Of a stretch of 64,000 bases of DNA, positions 31,770 through 43,041 are shown one piece after another. The stretch covers positions 72,704,635 through 72,768,634 of the forward strand of contig OY726569.1 of NCBI GenBank assembly GCA_963383645.1. The letters are read 5' to 3'. Positions within the stretch are counted from its first letter, which is position 1. Each line of letters starts with the position of its first letter. Origin of the DNA: Muscardinus avellanarius (Eukaryota; Chordata; Mammalia; Rodentia; Gliridae). A program made the position numbers and the translations under genes. Below the pieces are notes generated by a model that was given only the letters and a program-made list of their open reading frames with translations, had not been told where the DNA came from and did no database searches.

Positions 31770-32830
31770 CGTTTTATATACCTCGCATGTCCACCTTGTT
31801 TACCAGAAATCAATTTCGGCCTATTATTAATTTATAAAGAGTGTCGTGTATGAGCCTAAACTCAGGATTTTAAAATTTTATTTGCTTGCACATTCCTGAG
31901 CAAAATGAATAATTTTTTTTTTTTTTACACACATGAGTTCATTTCCTCACTCGTATCCATTCCAGTTTCTAAGGGCCTTCTGATTTATAGGCTCTGAAAA
32001 TTTTCTTCCCTTCCAATTTAAATTTAAGTAATTAGCCTCTTACTAATTTGGAGTCTCAATGTGAAAACACATGTGTTTGGTTTGGCGTTAGACTGCATGT
32101 CTTACTAAATGAGCTCATGTCCCTTTGACTTGAGATGATCACAGGGGTAGCCACTGAGCAGCATCTCTGTAGCTCTGAGGAAACAGAAAAACAACTTTTC
32201 GACCAGGATTATGATTTGCTCTGACATTGCTTTAACTGCAGTTAGGTACTAGCTGTACCAATTCCAATTTAAACAACTGGATTCCGAACCTGTTTTTATT
32301 CTGATTAAAAAGTTTATTTATATATTCGGGAATATGTAGGCACAACCTGTTAACAGCTGTAAATTTGGTTGATTAAGCTACATGTAGACGTATTTACTAG
32401 GGGGAACTGTTCCCTAAAAATTCCAGTTCACTTACATATGAAGGTAGTCTGGCTATTTCTTCCCAGTTTCCATCATTTCCTGCCAAGAATAATAAACATT
32501 TTCTTGCAAAGCATTGACACTAAGTGTTAAAAGTGTTCAGTGTTCTATCAATTGCAGCGGGCTGTCACGCATCTCAATAAACAAAAATAGAGATAGCCAT
32601 GTAGATGCCTGGAGAAGCAGACCGTATGGAGATAATGCCTTCTGACAGTATTGCAGACCTTTTCAAAGCAGGCAAATGCCAATTAGAAAGAGATATTTAT
32701 TGTAATGGAAATTATGGATGCTTGGATCTACTTTTGACCCCTCCACACAATTCAGGCAAGCTTGTGCTTTTAGTGAACAATAATGGGTTGGAGCAGAAAG
32801 TATGTTTTCTGAATTTGGTAGAACTATAGA
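31770..32830. other. Repeat-poor block, candidate conserved non-coding sequence
   Basis: About 1 kb with no SINE or LINE. It contains TAATTA (32027-32032) and an E-box CAGCTG (32354-32359). These are common short words and do not by themselves indicate function. A 74-codon ORF at 32605-32829 has no known domain. Confidence 0.4.
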
Positions 32831-32834
32831 TACT

Positions 32835-33200
32835 GTCCTCCTATCTTAGCCTCCCGAGTACTAGGATTGCCTGGTAAAACCCTGTTTCAAAATTTTAAAA
32901 CAGGGCTTGAGGGTGTAGTGTGGAATTAGACCACCTCTGGGCTCAATCTACTTGGAATTCACTTTGTGTAGGGTGTGAGGTAGGGATTCTATTCCCCCCA
33001 CTCCCCTTTTCTAACCAGTTGTTCCAGCAGCATTTATCGACTTTCATCCTTCCTTACTACCTGAGGCAAGCACTCAGCTGGCCCCTGCAGGACCCACTCT
33101 TAATATCATTCCTCACTCTCCTCCTGTGTGGTAGTCGGAAGGCTTAATATTCAGGTGACCAAATGCTGGGATTACAAGCATACACCACCACACCTGGGTT
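32835..33200. repeat. Mosaic of SINE pieces and an L1 fragment
   Basis: A reverse B1 piece (tcctatcttagcctcccgag) is followed by a forward linker plus ID piece (aaaccctgtttcaaaatttt ... gggctcaatcta, to 32950). Next comes an L1 ORF2-type reverse fragment (tgtgtagggtgtgaggtagg, tgttccagcagcatttatcg, about 32955-33045), and at 33163-33197 another reverse B1 end. The order suggests an old SINE broken by later events, possibly including an inversion. Confidence 0.6.
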
Positions 33201-33269
33201 AGAGTATATTTAAATTTCATAAACCACTTTAAAATATTTTATTTTAGAAGAAATACGAATCTTGTATGG

Positions 33270-33700
33270 CAGTTATTGTTTCTGTTCCTATGGCTACATA
33301 ACAAATTACCCCCAAATTTAGTATAGAACAATTAGCTATTTTGCTCACAAATCCTGTGGGTCAGGAACTGGGACAGAGCCCAGCAGGGATGGCTTCTCTT
33401 TGTTCCACAGTATCTGAGGCTGTGAAACTCAAGGGCCGGGAGCGGGAGTCAAGGGCTCCTCCACTGCATAGGCCTGGCAGGTGGCACTGGATGTTGTCTC
33501 AGTCCCTCCTTTACATGGGTCTCTCCATGTGATCTCTCCTAATAGACTAGTTTGGGCTTCTTTAAGTGGGGTGCCTGATATCATCAGAGTAAGCTCAACA
33601 AAAGAGAAACCTAGGCAGAAACTGTATCTTTCTTGGAAATTTGAGAACATTTCTATCTTTCTCTGTTGATCAGAATAGTCATGAACCCACCTTGGTTTAA
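33270..33700 (+). repeat. Ancient interspersed repeat, LTR or DNA-element type uncertain
   Basis: ttcctatggctacataacaa, attacccccaaatttagtat, cctgtgggtcaggaactggg are words of an old mammalian repeat that I recognise but cannot name reliably. A short stretch at 1040-1105 looks related. Confidence 0.5.
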
Positions 33701-33829
33701 GGGGGGAAATAGATTTCACATTATTCTGGGGATTGGCAATGTTTTAGAAGAGCACGCGAGACCTGAAATTTACCAAAAAAGCTACTAATACAATCTGAAA
33801 TACAATCAACCACGATGCTACTTTATTTA

Positions 33830-33960
33830 CTTTACAGTTGCTTATATTACCTTTCATCTATATGCTGGGCACTATTTTAAGTATTTTACAGGTATTAATT
33901 CACTTAATCCATAGTAGTCTTATTTTACAGACCAGGAAACTGAATCAGAATATTATATTA
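33830..33960 (+). repeat. MIR-like element
   Basis: atatgctgggcactatttta, attcacttaatccatagtag and tacagaccaggaaactgaat match the MIR core order. Confidence 0.7.
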
Positions 33961-34059
33961 ATTGGAATACAACTTTCTCTGATCTTGATGGACATCAAAA
34001 AACTTACTATAATTTAAAGAACTTGTATAGTATTATTTGTTTACACATTTAAAAATATT

Positions 34060-34120
34060 TCAAGACTGGAGTTATAGCTTTGTGGTAGGGTACCTGCTTA
34101 GCATATGTAAGCCCCCAAAT
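34060..34120 (+). mobile_element. ID-monomer relic
   Basis: ctggagttatagctttgtgg with gtacctgcttagcatatg resembles an ID/tRNA-derived unit. There is no B1 part and the B box is lost. Confidence 0.5.
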
Positions 34121-34294
34121 AAAAATAACCCAAATGCATATTTGTACTTCTCATAGAAATCAAATTAGAATAGATTTAAGAGAGGCACAGTTTCAACTGA
34201 GTAATTTTTAAAAAGAGTACAATGATCAGGCCTCCAAGATTCCAGCCTTACCACAATATTCTTAGAGCTGGGCTGTGTGAAGTCAGAATTTCTT

Positions 34295-34525
34295 TCTTTC
34301 TTTTTTTTTTTTTTTTTTTTGGTGGTGCTGGGGGTGGAACCCAGAGGCTTTCTACCTCCGGGCTACACTCCCAGACCTTTTTTTTAATATTTTATTTGGA
34401 AACAGGGTCTCACTAAGTTGCTGAGAGCCTCACTAAGTAGCTGAGGCTGGCTTCGAACCCGTGCGATCCTCCTGTCTCAGCCTCCCAAGCGCGGGGATTA
34501 CAGGCATGTGCCACCACGCCCGGCC
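34295..34525 (-). mobile_element. Young B1-ID SINE with perfect 15-bp TSD
   Basis: The duplication aagtcagaatttctt at 34280-34294 and 34526-34540 is identical. The copy is near-consensus: ggtggtgctgggggtggaac, both internal left-monomer copies, and cgccaccacgcccggc-type end. It can serve as the reference full-length member of the common subfamily. Confidence 0.97.
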
Positions 34526-34540
34526 AAGTCAGAATTTCTT

Positions 34541-34754
34541 AAAGCAGTTCCCAAATGAATGAATAAAACATTTTATTTTATAGTAATCTTGTACTGGCTT
34601 GTCATACTTGATTAATGATTTGATTCTTAATGAAAATAAGTGTATCTTGGTCTTGGAGTGATAATTTACTTAATGTTTCATTTTTCCTTTATTGTATTGA
34701 GATCAAACTTTATTTTTCAGGTTAGTTTGGGTTATATTTTAATCTCCATTATCT
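34541..34754. other. Unique spacer
   Basis: Nothing recognised. Confidence 0.35.
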
Positions 34755-34761
34755 CTAAGGT

Positions 34762-35089
<328 letters not shown>

Positions 35090-35194
35090 TAAGGTATTTT
35101 ATTTGGGACAAAGATTGTTTTTTAATTGGTTCCTCCCTACCTTTTTTCTTTATTATTTCATCAACATTTGATGGAGAAATGTAACTCTTTGCGT

Positions 35195-35272
35195 GTGTCA
35201 GGGCATTCTACCTCAGAGCTATACCCCCAACCCTATTTTATTTTTTATTTTGAAACAGCATCTCACTTAGTG
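35195..35272 (-). mobile_element. SINE fragment (ID part plus linker)
   Basis: gggcattctacctcagagct through tttgaaacagcatctcactt, then stops. The B1 monomer is missing. Confidence 0.75.
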
Positions 35273-35348
35273 ATTGTTGTATGTATTTCAAGTTTTATAA
35301 AAAATTAACAAAAGCATTTGTTCATTAAGTTCATTCTGCTTTGGAGGG

Positions 35349-35387
35349 GTGTGTGTGTGTTTGTGTGTGTGTGGTGTGTGTGTGTGT
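35349..35387. repeat. Imperfect (TG)n
   Basis: About 19 TG units with two interruptions. Confidence 0.9.
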
Positions 35388-35394
35388 CCAAATT

Positions 35395-35920
35395 GCTTGG
35401 AGGCTTTTTAAAATTTTTTATTGGTGTTTTATAGTTACGCATCCTAGTGAGATCCAGTGTGATACATGCATGTATGCACAAGATGTCTGTTGCTGCTTTT
35501 TCTCCATACCCTCCTGTACACGGTGTATATGTCAGTGCAGTTGGTAGTGATACAATCATATGCAGATATCACATTATTAGGTCTGTTTCCTTCCTCAGCC
35601 TCCTTTTTCACTCCCTCTTCCCTCCCCCAGTCTTCTTCATCATTTCACGGGTCTCTCCCAGTTTCATGAAGTCTCTTTTCTTTCCTATTTTCTCTTTAAC
35701 TTCCACACATGAGAAAAAACAGGTGGCCCTGGACTTTCCGAGTCTGGCTGACCTCACTTAGCATGACGAGCTCTAGTTCTGTTCATTTTCCTGCACACGA
35801 CGTCATGTTGTTCTTTGTGGTTGAGTAAAACTCCATCCTGTGTAGAGACCACATTTTCTTTATCCATTCATCTGCTCAGTGCTGCTTTTGTCTCACATCC
35901 CAGAGGTACCATAGTAAGGG
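35395..35920 (-). mobile_element. Old L1 3' end
   Basis: ttttttattggtgttttata, tctggctgacctcacttagc, gaaaaaacaggtggccctgg, ctttatccattcatctgctc follow the order of the other two minus-strand L1 3' ends in this window (8.0 and 25.5 kb), with strong divergence. Confidence 0.8.
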
Positions 35921-36110
35921 TGCTACACTTGTGACATAGTTCTATCTCCTAGTCCTCTGTGTGTGCGCGCATGTGTATGCAGACACGTACACACATAAGC
36001 ACAAGGTACACAGACAAAGGGGTAGTTGTTAGATTATCAGAACTCATGTAGGGTGTCTAACGTCCTTTTTGAACATGTAAGTGATGTTTTTATTTCTAAT
36101 TTGGAAATTG

Positions 36111-36277
36111 GGACTGGATGTGGTGACACACACCTATAATCCCAGTACTTCAAGTCTGAGATAGGATTTCACGTTAGCCATAGCAACTTAAGATCTGTTT
36201 CAAATTTTAAAAAGAAAAAAAAAAAATAGGGCTCTGTGTATGACTCAGAGTTAGAATGCCCTTGGGTTCTACCTTGA

Positions 36278-36323
<46 letters not shown>
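36111..36323 (+). mobile_element. B1-ID SINE with (CA)n tail, old
   Basis: ggatgtggtgacacacacct, a short left monomer, poly(A) linker, ID part ctctgtgtatgactcagagt, then (CA)n from about 36279. Confidence 0.85.
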
Positions 36324-36325
<2 letters not shown>

Positions 36326-37454
36326 AAACTCGGAGTATTCCTTAAAAACAAATTTGATTAGGAATACATGGAGAAATTTGCATGGCTAAAACTTCCCAAA
36401 TCTGAGACTCATCCACTTATTTGCTTAACTTTACGAATCCAAGATGATCCCTATACCATAAATATGAATGAACTGATTGAGTTTACTGCAATGTGTAATT
36501 TAGAAGCATGTGTTTCTTTTTGGGTTGGAAATAAAAGGAATAAATAATAAAAAGGGAACTCTGTGGATTTGATACCATCCTGTCTCTTGCTTACTTATTT
36601 CTCTAAGAGGGCTGAATTCGAACACTGGACTGTCAGGGCACTTCATTTATTTGGAAGATGGGATGGTGAGGTGGAGGAAAGGAGAGGCTGTAGAGTTAGA
36701 CAGGCAGGGTTTATAATACAGCTAAATTCATTGGAATATTTCCTTGAAGTAAAAGTGACTTCCTTAGAGGCTTTATAGCAATATAGAAAAATGCCATGTG
36801 GATAAGTGAAAAGAAAAAAAAAAGAAAGAATGATGAATGTATCTAATTTATATACAATGATTCAAAATTTTAAGATGTATAAGTATGCTAATAGAAGGAA
36901 ATGTTAGTATTTAGAGATAGTAAGAATAGGCACTGCTTTTTTCTATCCTTTTCCTCATTTTCTAAATTTTTAATAATAAGCATGTTTTATTTTTACAGTA
37001 AAACAATGATCATTTTTGGTCACAAAATTAAATTCTAATTAGGGGCTCTTATTTTTTGTTGAACTAAAAGGCATTATCTAAAGAAGTGTTTTTTATTTTA
37101 GAAATTCAATGTTTTAGTATAATAGCCAATAGAGCATATACAAATTACACTTGCTTTTTATAGATCTATAACTGGGTTCCCTTGGGTTTTATGTAACAAG
37201 CCATCGTGAATTCCCATTGGAGATTTTGAATTTTTATAAAAGTGTTCTGCATTAAAAATAAATTTTTACTCCAGAATTACCTGTTTTAAAAACTGCTTAG
37301 TAGTTAAATAGTATCACTTTAAGAAAATTGAAGATATATTGTTCTAAAACTAATTCTGAGTCCTATATATCTTACATTCCTGTGTATGCTAAACATTGTT
37401 AAAATTTTATTTGACCATGTTTAGCTGATTCTACTTTGTGAGGGAATTTCTCAT
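36324..37454. other. Repeat-poor AT-rich block
   Basis: 1.1 kb without SINE or LINE words. A 71-codon ORF (36563-36778) has no recognisable domain. Confidence 0.4.
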
Positions 37455-37460
37455 CTCAGA

Positions 37461-37462
<2 letters not shown>

Positions 37463-37516
<54 letters not shown>

Positions 37517-37685
37517 GGGGATGGAACCCTTCCACCTCCAGGCTACAGTGCCAGACCTATTTTTTTATATATTTTATTTGGAAACAGGGTCTCTTAAGCC
37601 AGCGAGGCTGGCTTTGAACCTGCGAGATCCTCCTGTCTCCACCTCCCAAGCGCGGGGATTACAACTGTGCGCCACCACACCCGGC
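37463..37685 (-). mobile_element. Hairpin-subfamily SINE (copy 5)
   Basis: (TG)n tail 37463-37511, then ttactggggatggaaccctt, which lacks the TTCCTGGAA change. Left monomer has aagccagc, loop gag, gctggctt (37596-37614). ctcagacc flanks both sides (37455-37462, 37686-37693). Confidence 0.94.
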
Positions 37686-37693
37686 CTCAGACC

Positions 37694-38210
37694 TTTTCAA
37701 ATGATCTTCAAATATAAGCAAATAACCTCATTCCATACACGTCCAGAAAGCATACATTTTTAACTTTTCCCCTGCTCCTTTTTAGTCAATACCTGGTTAG
37801 CGGTAGCAGACAATTTAGTCATGCTAAGCTCCTGCATAATTTCTCCCTCCAAATGATGTGATGAAACGAATCACCTGCCTAGACCTTGAAGAAGGAAAAT
37901 GCTTTCTTGATGACTTCTTAAAGGTACTAATTTAAGTGTCAAAGCAAGTTGCCTTTATCTCAAAGTTGTGATAACTCTTATCACTTTATCTTCTTGCTGT
38001 AGACAGGTCTCAACAAGGATTTGATTTCTAAAGTCATTTTCTAGATCTTTATGGGGGAGAAATGGAAGCGTTTTATGATCTCTTGAATTCAGTATCTCTT
38101 ATTTTTTTCATGTTTTTGTCATATGCTGTTATTAACCCTTGGAGTTATTCAGTTTGTGTTTGTCTGGATTCTCTTTGAGATACTGTCAACAGCTTGAATG
38201 GGACTTGTGT
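37694..38210. other. Unique sequence
   Basis: No repeat or gene recognised. Confidence 0.4.
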
Positions 38211-38214
38211 ATAC

Positions 38215-38420
38215 AGTAAGAGACTTTGAATTAGCAAACAGTCACGGGTTCGAAGTTTGACTTATCCAGTTTTCAGCTGTTGGATGCTGGATCAATTATT
38301 TGGACCCATCTCTGAAATGAACATAATAATCCCTAGGTTGGAATTGCAGAGAGACTTAAAGTACACATTGTTCCTGGCAAAGAGTAAACGTTCAACAAAT
38401 GGTTTGTTGTTTAGGAATTT
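38215..38420 (+). repeat. MIR element
   Basis: tttcagctgttggatgctgg, catctctgaaatgaacataa, cctggcaaagagtaaacgtt and caacaaatgg match the MIR consensus order well. Confidence 0.75.
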
Positions 38421-38837
38421 GGTAAATATTGAGTAAATGATGGCTTCAGAAAAATTTTGATTTCTGAAATAAGCCATTAAACACATACAAAACCAACAAA
38501 CCTATCAAATACACAAACAAACAAAACAACTAAATTCTGACCCAAATAGGGAAATTGTGAGATTGTAAAGGAAACTGAAAAGGAGGAAATAAAGAGACGG
38601 AAGCAAAACCTACAGAGCACTGCTTCCGTGGAGGAAGCCTCTGATCGCTGCCGTGTTTGATGGCGGCCTATCTCTAAAGAATCCAAGTAGGACGGTTGAG
38701 AAGCAGACACCTTTGGATTTGGTCATCTCTATTATTTGCCAATTTCTGTTGATATTATTTTTATGCTCATTACTGGCAAAGGCATAGGACTGTATACCAA
38801 ACATACTTGGGAAGAAAATTATTTAGAAGGTACTTAG
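38421..38837. other. Unique sequence
   Basis: Includes an AAAC-rich stretch (38480-38530). No gene recognised. Confidence 0.4.
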
Positions 38838-38852
38838 TTAATTTTTTATTTT

Positions 38853-39044
38853 ATTTTACTTTTTTGGTGGTACTGGGGTTCCTGGAAGCCCTTCTACCTC
38901 CAGGCTACACTCCCAGACCTATTTTATACTTTTATTTGGAAACAGGGTCTCTTAAGCCAGCGCAGCTGGCTTCGAACCTGCGCGATCCTCCTGTCTCCAC
39001 CTCCCAAGCACGGGGATTACAAGCGTGTGCCACCACGCCCGGCA
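38853..39044 (-). mobile_element. Hairpin-subfamily SINE (copy 6) inserted in another SINE's tail
   Basis: The duplication ttaattttttatttt flanks it (38838-38852, 39045-39059). TTCCTGGAA at 38879-38887. Inverted repeat aagccagc, loop gca, gctggctt (38954-38972). The right-hand duplication copy is followed by the ID part of a second SINE, so the target was in or next to the A-tail of that older copy. Confidence 0.96.
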
Positions 39045-39059
39045 TTAATTTTTTATTTT

Positions 39060-39246
39060 TTTGTGTATAGTACTGGGGATTGAACTCAGGGGCGTTCTCT
39101 CTGAGCTATACCCCCAGCCCTATTTTTTTATTCTTTATTTTTGAAACAGGGTCTAACTAAGTAGCTGAGGCTGGCTGAGAATCTGCCATCCTCCTGTCGT
39201 AGCCTCCCAGGTACTTGGATTGCAAGCATGCACCACCCTGCCTGGA
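39060..39246 (-). mobile_element. B1-ID SINE (older host copy)
   Basis: tagtactggggattgaactc through accctgcctgg. Only one internal left-monomer segment is present. Confidence 0.87.
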
Positions 39247-39899
39247 AATCAGTTAATATTAGGATAACTGCATATAGCAACAACAACAAAAGACAGCTGT
39301 GTTATTGATCCCTGAGCCTTAGCATATTGCCTCGTGGTCCATGATGACTGCTAGAGCTTCAGCTGTTGCATCAATATTACCACTAGCAGGTAGGAGAGAA
39401 GAGGAAGAGTGAGCCTCTTCCCTTCAAGGACGCTTGCCATTAGTTACACAGGACACTTCCTCTTTGAAATTTAGTCACATGGCCACAACTAGGCACAGAG
39501 CAATGGTTAGAAAATACTTTCTTTCGGGGTTCTTATTACTAGGGAGAATGGGAAAGTGTAGAGTGAGGGACAGTCATCCATGTTGTAGTAATTTTTACTT
39601 GTAAATGTTACAGTATTTATTAGGGCAATTGACAATGTATTTTTAAATACATAGAAATTTGAGTAGCTTGAGGTTACTCATGAAATATATTACAAGTCTG
39701 AACAAGATGATAAGCATGGCTTCTAATCCTGCTTTTTCTTTTTAATGTTTAAACCACCAGTGTCTTTTTAAAAAATCATTTAAAAATTACAGTAGACTTA
39801 CATCTCCTTCTATTAAAAAATCAGGAAATATGGAGTATTAAAAAGCAAAGAAGAAAAACTACCAAATTGAATTCTCTACCATTAGCATTAAGGTATATG
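39247..39899. other. Unique sequence
   Basis: No repeat or gene recognised. Confidence 0.4.
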
Positions 39900-39912
39900 T
39901 CTGTTCAGACTT

Positions 39913-40169
39913 TTTCCGTGTGTGTGTGCGTGTGTGCGCGTGTGTGTGTGTATATGTGTGTGTGTATGATGCTGGGAATGGAATCCAGTAACATTCTACC
40001 TCTGAACTACACCCCCAAACTGATTTTTTTTTTTTTAATTTGGAAACATAGTCTGTCTCACAAACTTACTGGGAGCATCACTAAGCTGCTGAGGCTGGCT
40101 TTGAACCCATAATCCCCCTGTTTAAGCTCCGAACTACTCAGATGGTAAATGTGTGCCACCATGCCCAGT
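39913..40169 (-). mobile_element. B1-ID SINE with (TG)n tail, perfect TSD
   Basis: tctgttcagactt occurs at 39900-39912 and 40170-40182. The element has an interrupted TG tail (39919-39966), ID part tgctgggaatggaatccagt and a diverged B1 monomer. Confidence 0.92.
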
Positions 40170-40182
40170 TCTGTTCAGACTT

Positions 40183-40528
40183 GTTCTGTGAATATTTAAA
40201 AATTCATTGTGTGTATTGGTATAGTTTGGGAAGATGAAAAAGTCCTGAAAATGGATGGTGGTAATGATTTGCACAGTACTACGAATATATTCAATTCCAC
40301 TGGAACTTGCATGCACACTTGAAAATGATTTAAATGATAATTTTTATGTATATTTTAGTACAATAAGATACACCGATTGCTTACAAAAATGAGAGAATAT
40401 TCAACATATATTTTACAATCTGCTTCTTATGTTCAATAATGAAAATAAACCATCTTTGTATGTAAGTAAACATATTTTTGCAGCATGAATTTTGTGGCCA
40501 AATATTTATTTTATCTTTTGGATGTGCT
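40183..40528. other. Unique sequence
   Basis: No repeat or gene recognised. Confidence 0.4.
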
Positions 40529-41560
40529 TTTTTTTTTTTTTTTTTTTTTTAGGGGAATGTTGAAGCAAAATATAAAGGAATGCTATCCCTTTTCTTTTAA
40601 AGTGGATTCACAGAGATCTTTTTGATGCGTGGAGAGGACCTGGGGAAATAACTAGATGGTGGAAACTGAAACCCCCTTGGGTCTTTAAACCGTATCTGCT
40701 TGTTCAAGTGACTCTAAATAAATGGCTTTGCCGTTCTCATGTCAACGTGGAAGCTTTGCTCTTCTTTCACGTAAAAAAAAATTGCCTAAAAGGATGTTTA
40801 TTCCAGACTGGTGGTTCTCTTGGATTTCTTCCCAACAAAGTTAATGTCATACTAGAGGAACCAGGGCGAAAGAGAAGCAGTAAATGGGAAATGTCACACC
40901 CTGAGAGATGGCTCCTTCACATAAGGACCAGATGCCAACGATGGCAGGCATGTCTGAAATTTCGGCCTTGGTAAGCGTCTCTCGGGCAGGTCTCCTTCCT
41001 GACGCGAGGCCTGGCTGTTCCCCGCGACGCCGCCATTTCCCCCGCGGCCGCTCTGAGAGGATGCTTGTCATTTTCCCACACCTTTGCTGTGATGGGCGCA
41101 TTGCCGTCCTCTTGGACCATCTTTCTCCTCTGCTGTAAGGTGTTGTGCTTCTTTGAGGATGTTTTTGTGACCTCACTAAACAGTTATTTCTTTTCTGTGC
41201 TGTCGTTGACAGTTGCCCCCCCTTCACTCTCTCCTTGTACCTCCTCCCATTCTTCTTCCCTTGTGTTTTTTTTTTTTTCTTTAATCACATCATTGGCATC
41301 ATTTTCTTCCATCTTACTTTTCTTCCCGCTGCCACCGGTTCTAACATTTATATGTTTCCCTCTCTGGCTATACCTTCCTTTACTTTTCAGCTTTATCTAC
41401 TGAATCTTCAACCTTAAGGGGACTTGCAGTTTCTGTGGAGCAAGTTCTCCATTGACCTTTCTTTTCAGTTTAACTTCTCTTATTCAAGCTTTATTCTTGT
41501 GCTCAATCATCAGTCTTCCCTGCCTGGTGAACTCCCAACTGGGGAGACTCAGCTTTTTCT
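40529..41560 (-). pseudogene. Degraded coding-like region, possible retrocopy of unknown gene
   Basis: On the minus strand one frame from about 41540 down to about 40917 has only three stops in about 200 codons and an unusual Lys/Glu-rich composition, with words such as GGSGKKSKMEENDANDVIKE, TREEEWEEVQGESEG and MVQEDGNAPITAKVWENDK. A second minus frame is open for 126 codons at 40847-41227, so frameshifts are likely. At the low-coordinate end a long T run (40529-40551) sits where a minus-strand poly(A) tail would be. No AATAAA precedes it and no convincing target duplication was found. I do not recognise the parent protein. Purine-rich non-coding DNA is the main alternative. Confidence 0.35.
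40970..41110. promoter_or_regulatory. Small CpG cluster with NotI site and YY1-like motif
   Basis: About 14 CpG in 140 bases, in a window where CpG is otherwise rare outside young SINEs. It includes GCGGCCGC (41044-41051) and gccgccatttcc (minus strand AAATGGCGGC), the YY1 consensus that is common just downstream of CpG-island start sites. It could also be GC-rich coding sequence from the candidate retrocopy, in which case the motif is incidental. Confidence 0.35.
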
Positions 41561-41599
41561 TAGCTCCTGGGTTCATTTGGAGAAAATGGTAGCCTGAGA

Positions 41600-42265
41600 A
41601 AGATCAGCGCCCGGTGAATACACAGGCATCCGCCTCATCTCGCCTCTCTTGGCATCCTGCTTATGGGCTGCCCACGGTCTCAGCTTGTGTCCAGGGCCTC
41701 AGTAGATGTTCTCCCAGAGCACCTCATGTCAGGTAGCTCTCCCTAACACTCTCAGTCCATCATCCTGCGGAGTTTCCCTTAGTATAGTACATGATGCAAA
41801 ATTATCTTATTTGCATACTTACTCCTTTTATATATTCTCTTGTAAGAAATATTATGGGATAAGAAATGCTTTTCTTTTTGCCACTGTAAAAGAGATTAAT
41901 CTTCCTGACACATGATAGCCACTCAGAATGTGTTTGTTCAATCAATGAATGCCAGTTTAGTGATCTTCCATTCTTCTTTAACATCTTACATATTTGAATA
42001 CCTTTATATTCTGCAAATGAACACTCCCGAGTCAAGGTGAAAAACAGAAATTGTCAGATGGAAAACTCCTTCCTCATCTGCTATCAAAACTGCAAACCTT
42101 CTCACATGGATTTTTTCCTTTCTTTGTGTCCTTTCTGTTGGGAAAGGAAAGGTTTTCTTTTTTCTTTTTTTTTTTTTTTTTCTTTTTCCCTAAAGCTGAG
42201 TCTCATTCTCTTCTACCTCAGAGGGATATTGACTTTTCTCCACACCTTTTCCCCTTTTTAAGTAT
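41600..42265. other. Unique sequence with poly(T) tract
   Basis: No repeat or exon recognised. A pyrimidine tract lies at 42150-42187. Confidence 0.4.
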
Positions 42266-42267
42266 TT

Positions 42268-42690
42268 GTCTATGGTACTGGGGATTGAGCCCAGCGGCAG
42301 TCTACCTCTGAGCCATACCCTCACCCTATTTTTTTTTTTTTTTTTTTTTTTGTTTACGGGTCTGGGGATGGAACCCAGGGGCATTCGACCTCCGAGCTAC
42401 ACCCCCTGTCCTATATTTTATTCTTTATTTTGAAACAGGGTCTCATTAAGTTACAGAGGGTCTCACTAAGTAGCTGAGGCTGCCCGCGAACTGCGAACCA
42501 CGATCCTCCAGTCTCGGCTTCCCGAATGCTGGGATTACAAGCATGCACCACCACGCCCGGCTCCTCAGCTCTATTTTTAAATTATTTTATTTTGAAAATG
42601 GGCCTTGTTAGGTTGCCAAGGCTGTCTGCAAACCTGTGATCCTCCTGTCTCAGCCTCTCAAGTACTGGGATTATAGGCACGTGTCACCTC
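42268..42690 (-). mobile_element. Older B1-ID SINE split by a nested SINE
   Basis: ID part gtactggggattgagcccag (42275-42330) and, after the nested element, linker and B1 monomer (ctatttttaaattattttat to ggcacgtgtcacct, 42570-42690). The two parts join to one SINE. Confidence 0.88.
42331..42562 (-). mobile_element. Subfamily-B SINE, nested
   Basis: Poly(T), cgggtctggggatggaaccc, ggcattcgacctccgagcta, accccctgtcc, and the end gcatgcaccaccacgcccgg. It sits in the linker of the older SINE, and the word ccta-ttttt is repeated on both sides as an approximate target duplication. Confidence 0.93.
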
Positions 42691-42711
42691 CTTTCTCCCT
42701 TTTAAATCCTG

Positions 42712-42950
42712 TATGTAGCCTAGTGAGGATGAACATGGACTTTCCAGTCAGACACACTTGGATTCATTCATATTTGAGGTCTAATCTGAAATCCTGGGCA
42801 AAGTATATAGTATCTCTGAGCCTCAGTTTCCTAGTGTGCTCATTGAGGATAATAATACTTATGTCATAGAGTTGTTGTGAAGAGTAAAAAAGATAATTTT
42901 AGAATGCTAAACACTGTGGCTGGTACCTAGTGAGCACCCGAAAGAAATTT
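42712..42950 (+). repeat. MIR element
   Basis: ggactttccagtcagacaca, tctgagcctcagtttcctag, gaggataataatacttatgt, gttgttgtgaagagtaaaaa and tggtacctagtgagcaccc follow the MIR consensus over nearly its full length. Confidence 0.85.
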
Positions 42951-43041
42951 TTTTTTGTGTTGTAAACACAACAGCCTTTCCACTGGCTCATAAGCTTAGT
43001 GTCTCTCATCTTAAAACATTGTTCTACTCCAACTGTATATG

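Noticed and set aside
40908..40976. Short exon ending in a splice donor-like ggtaagc
   Set aside because: One donor-like word is too weak, with no acceptor or conserved protein to support it. Kept only as a remark under the CpG cluster.
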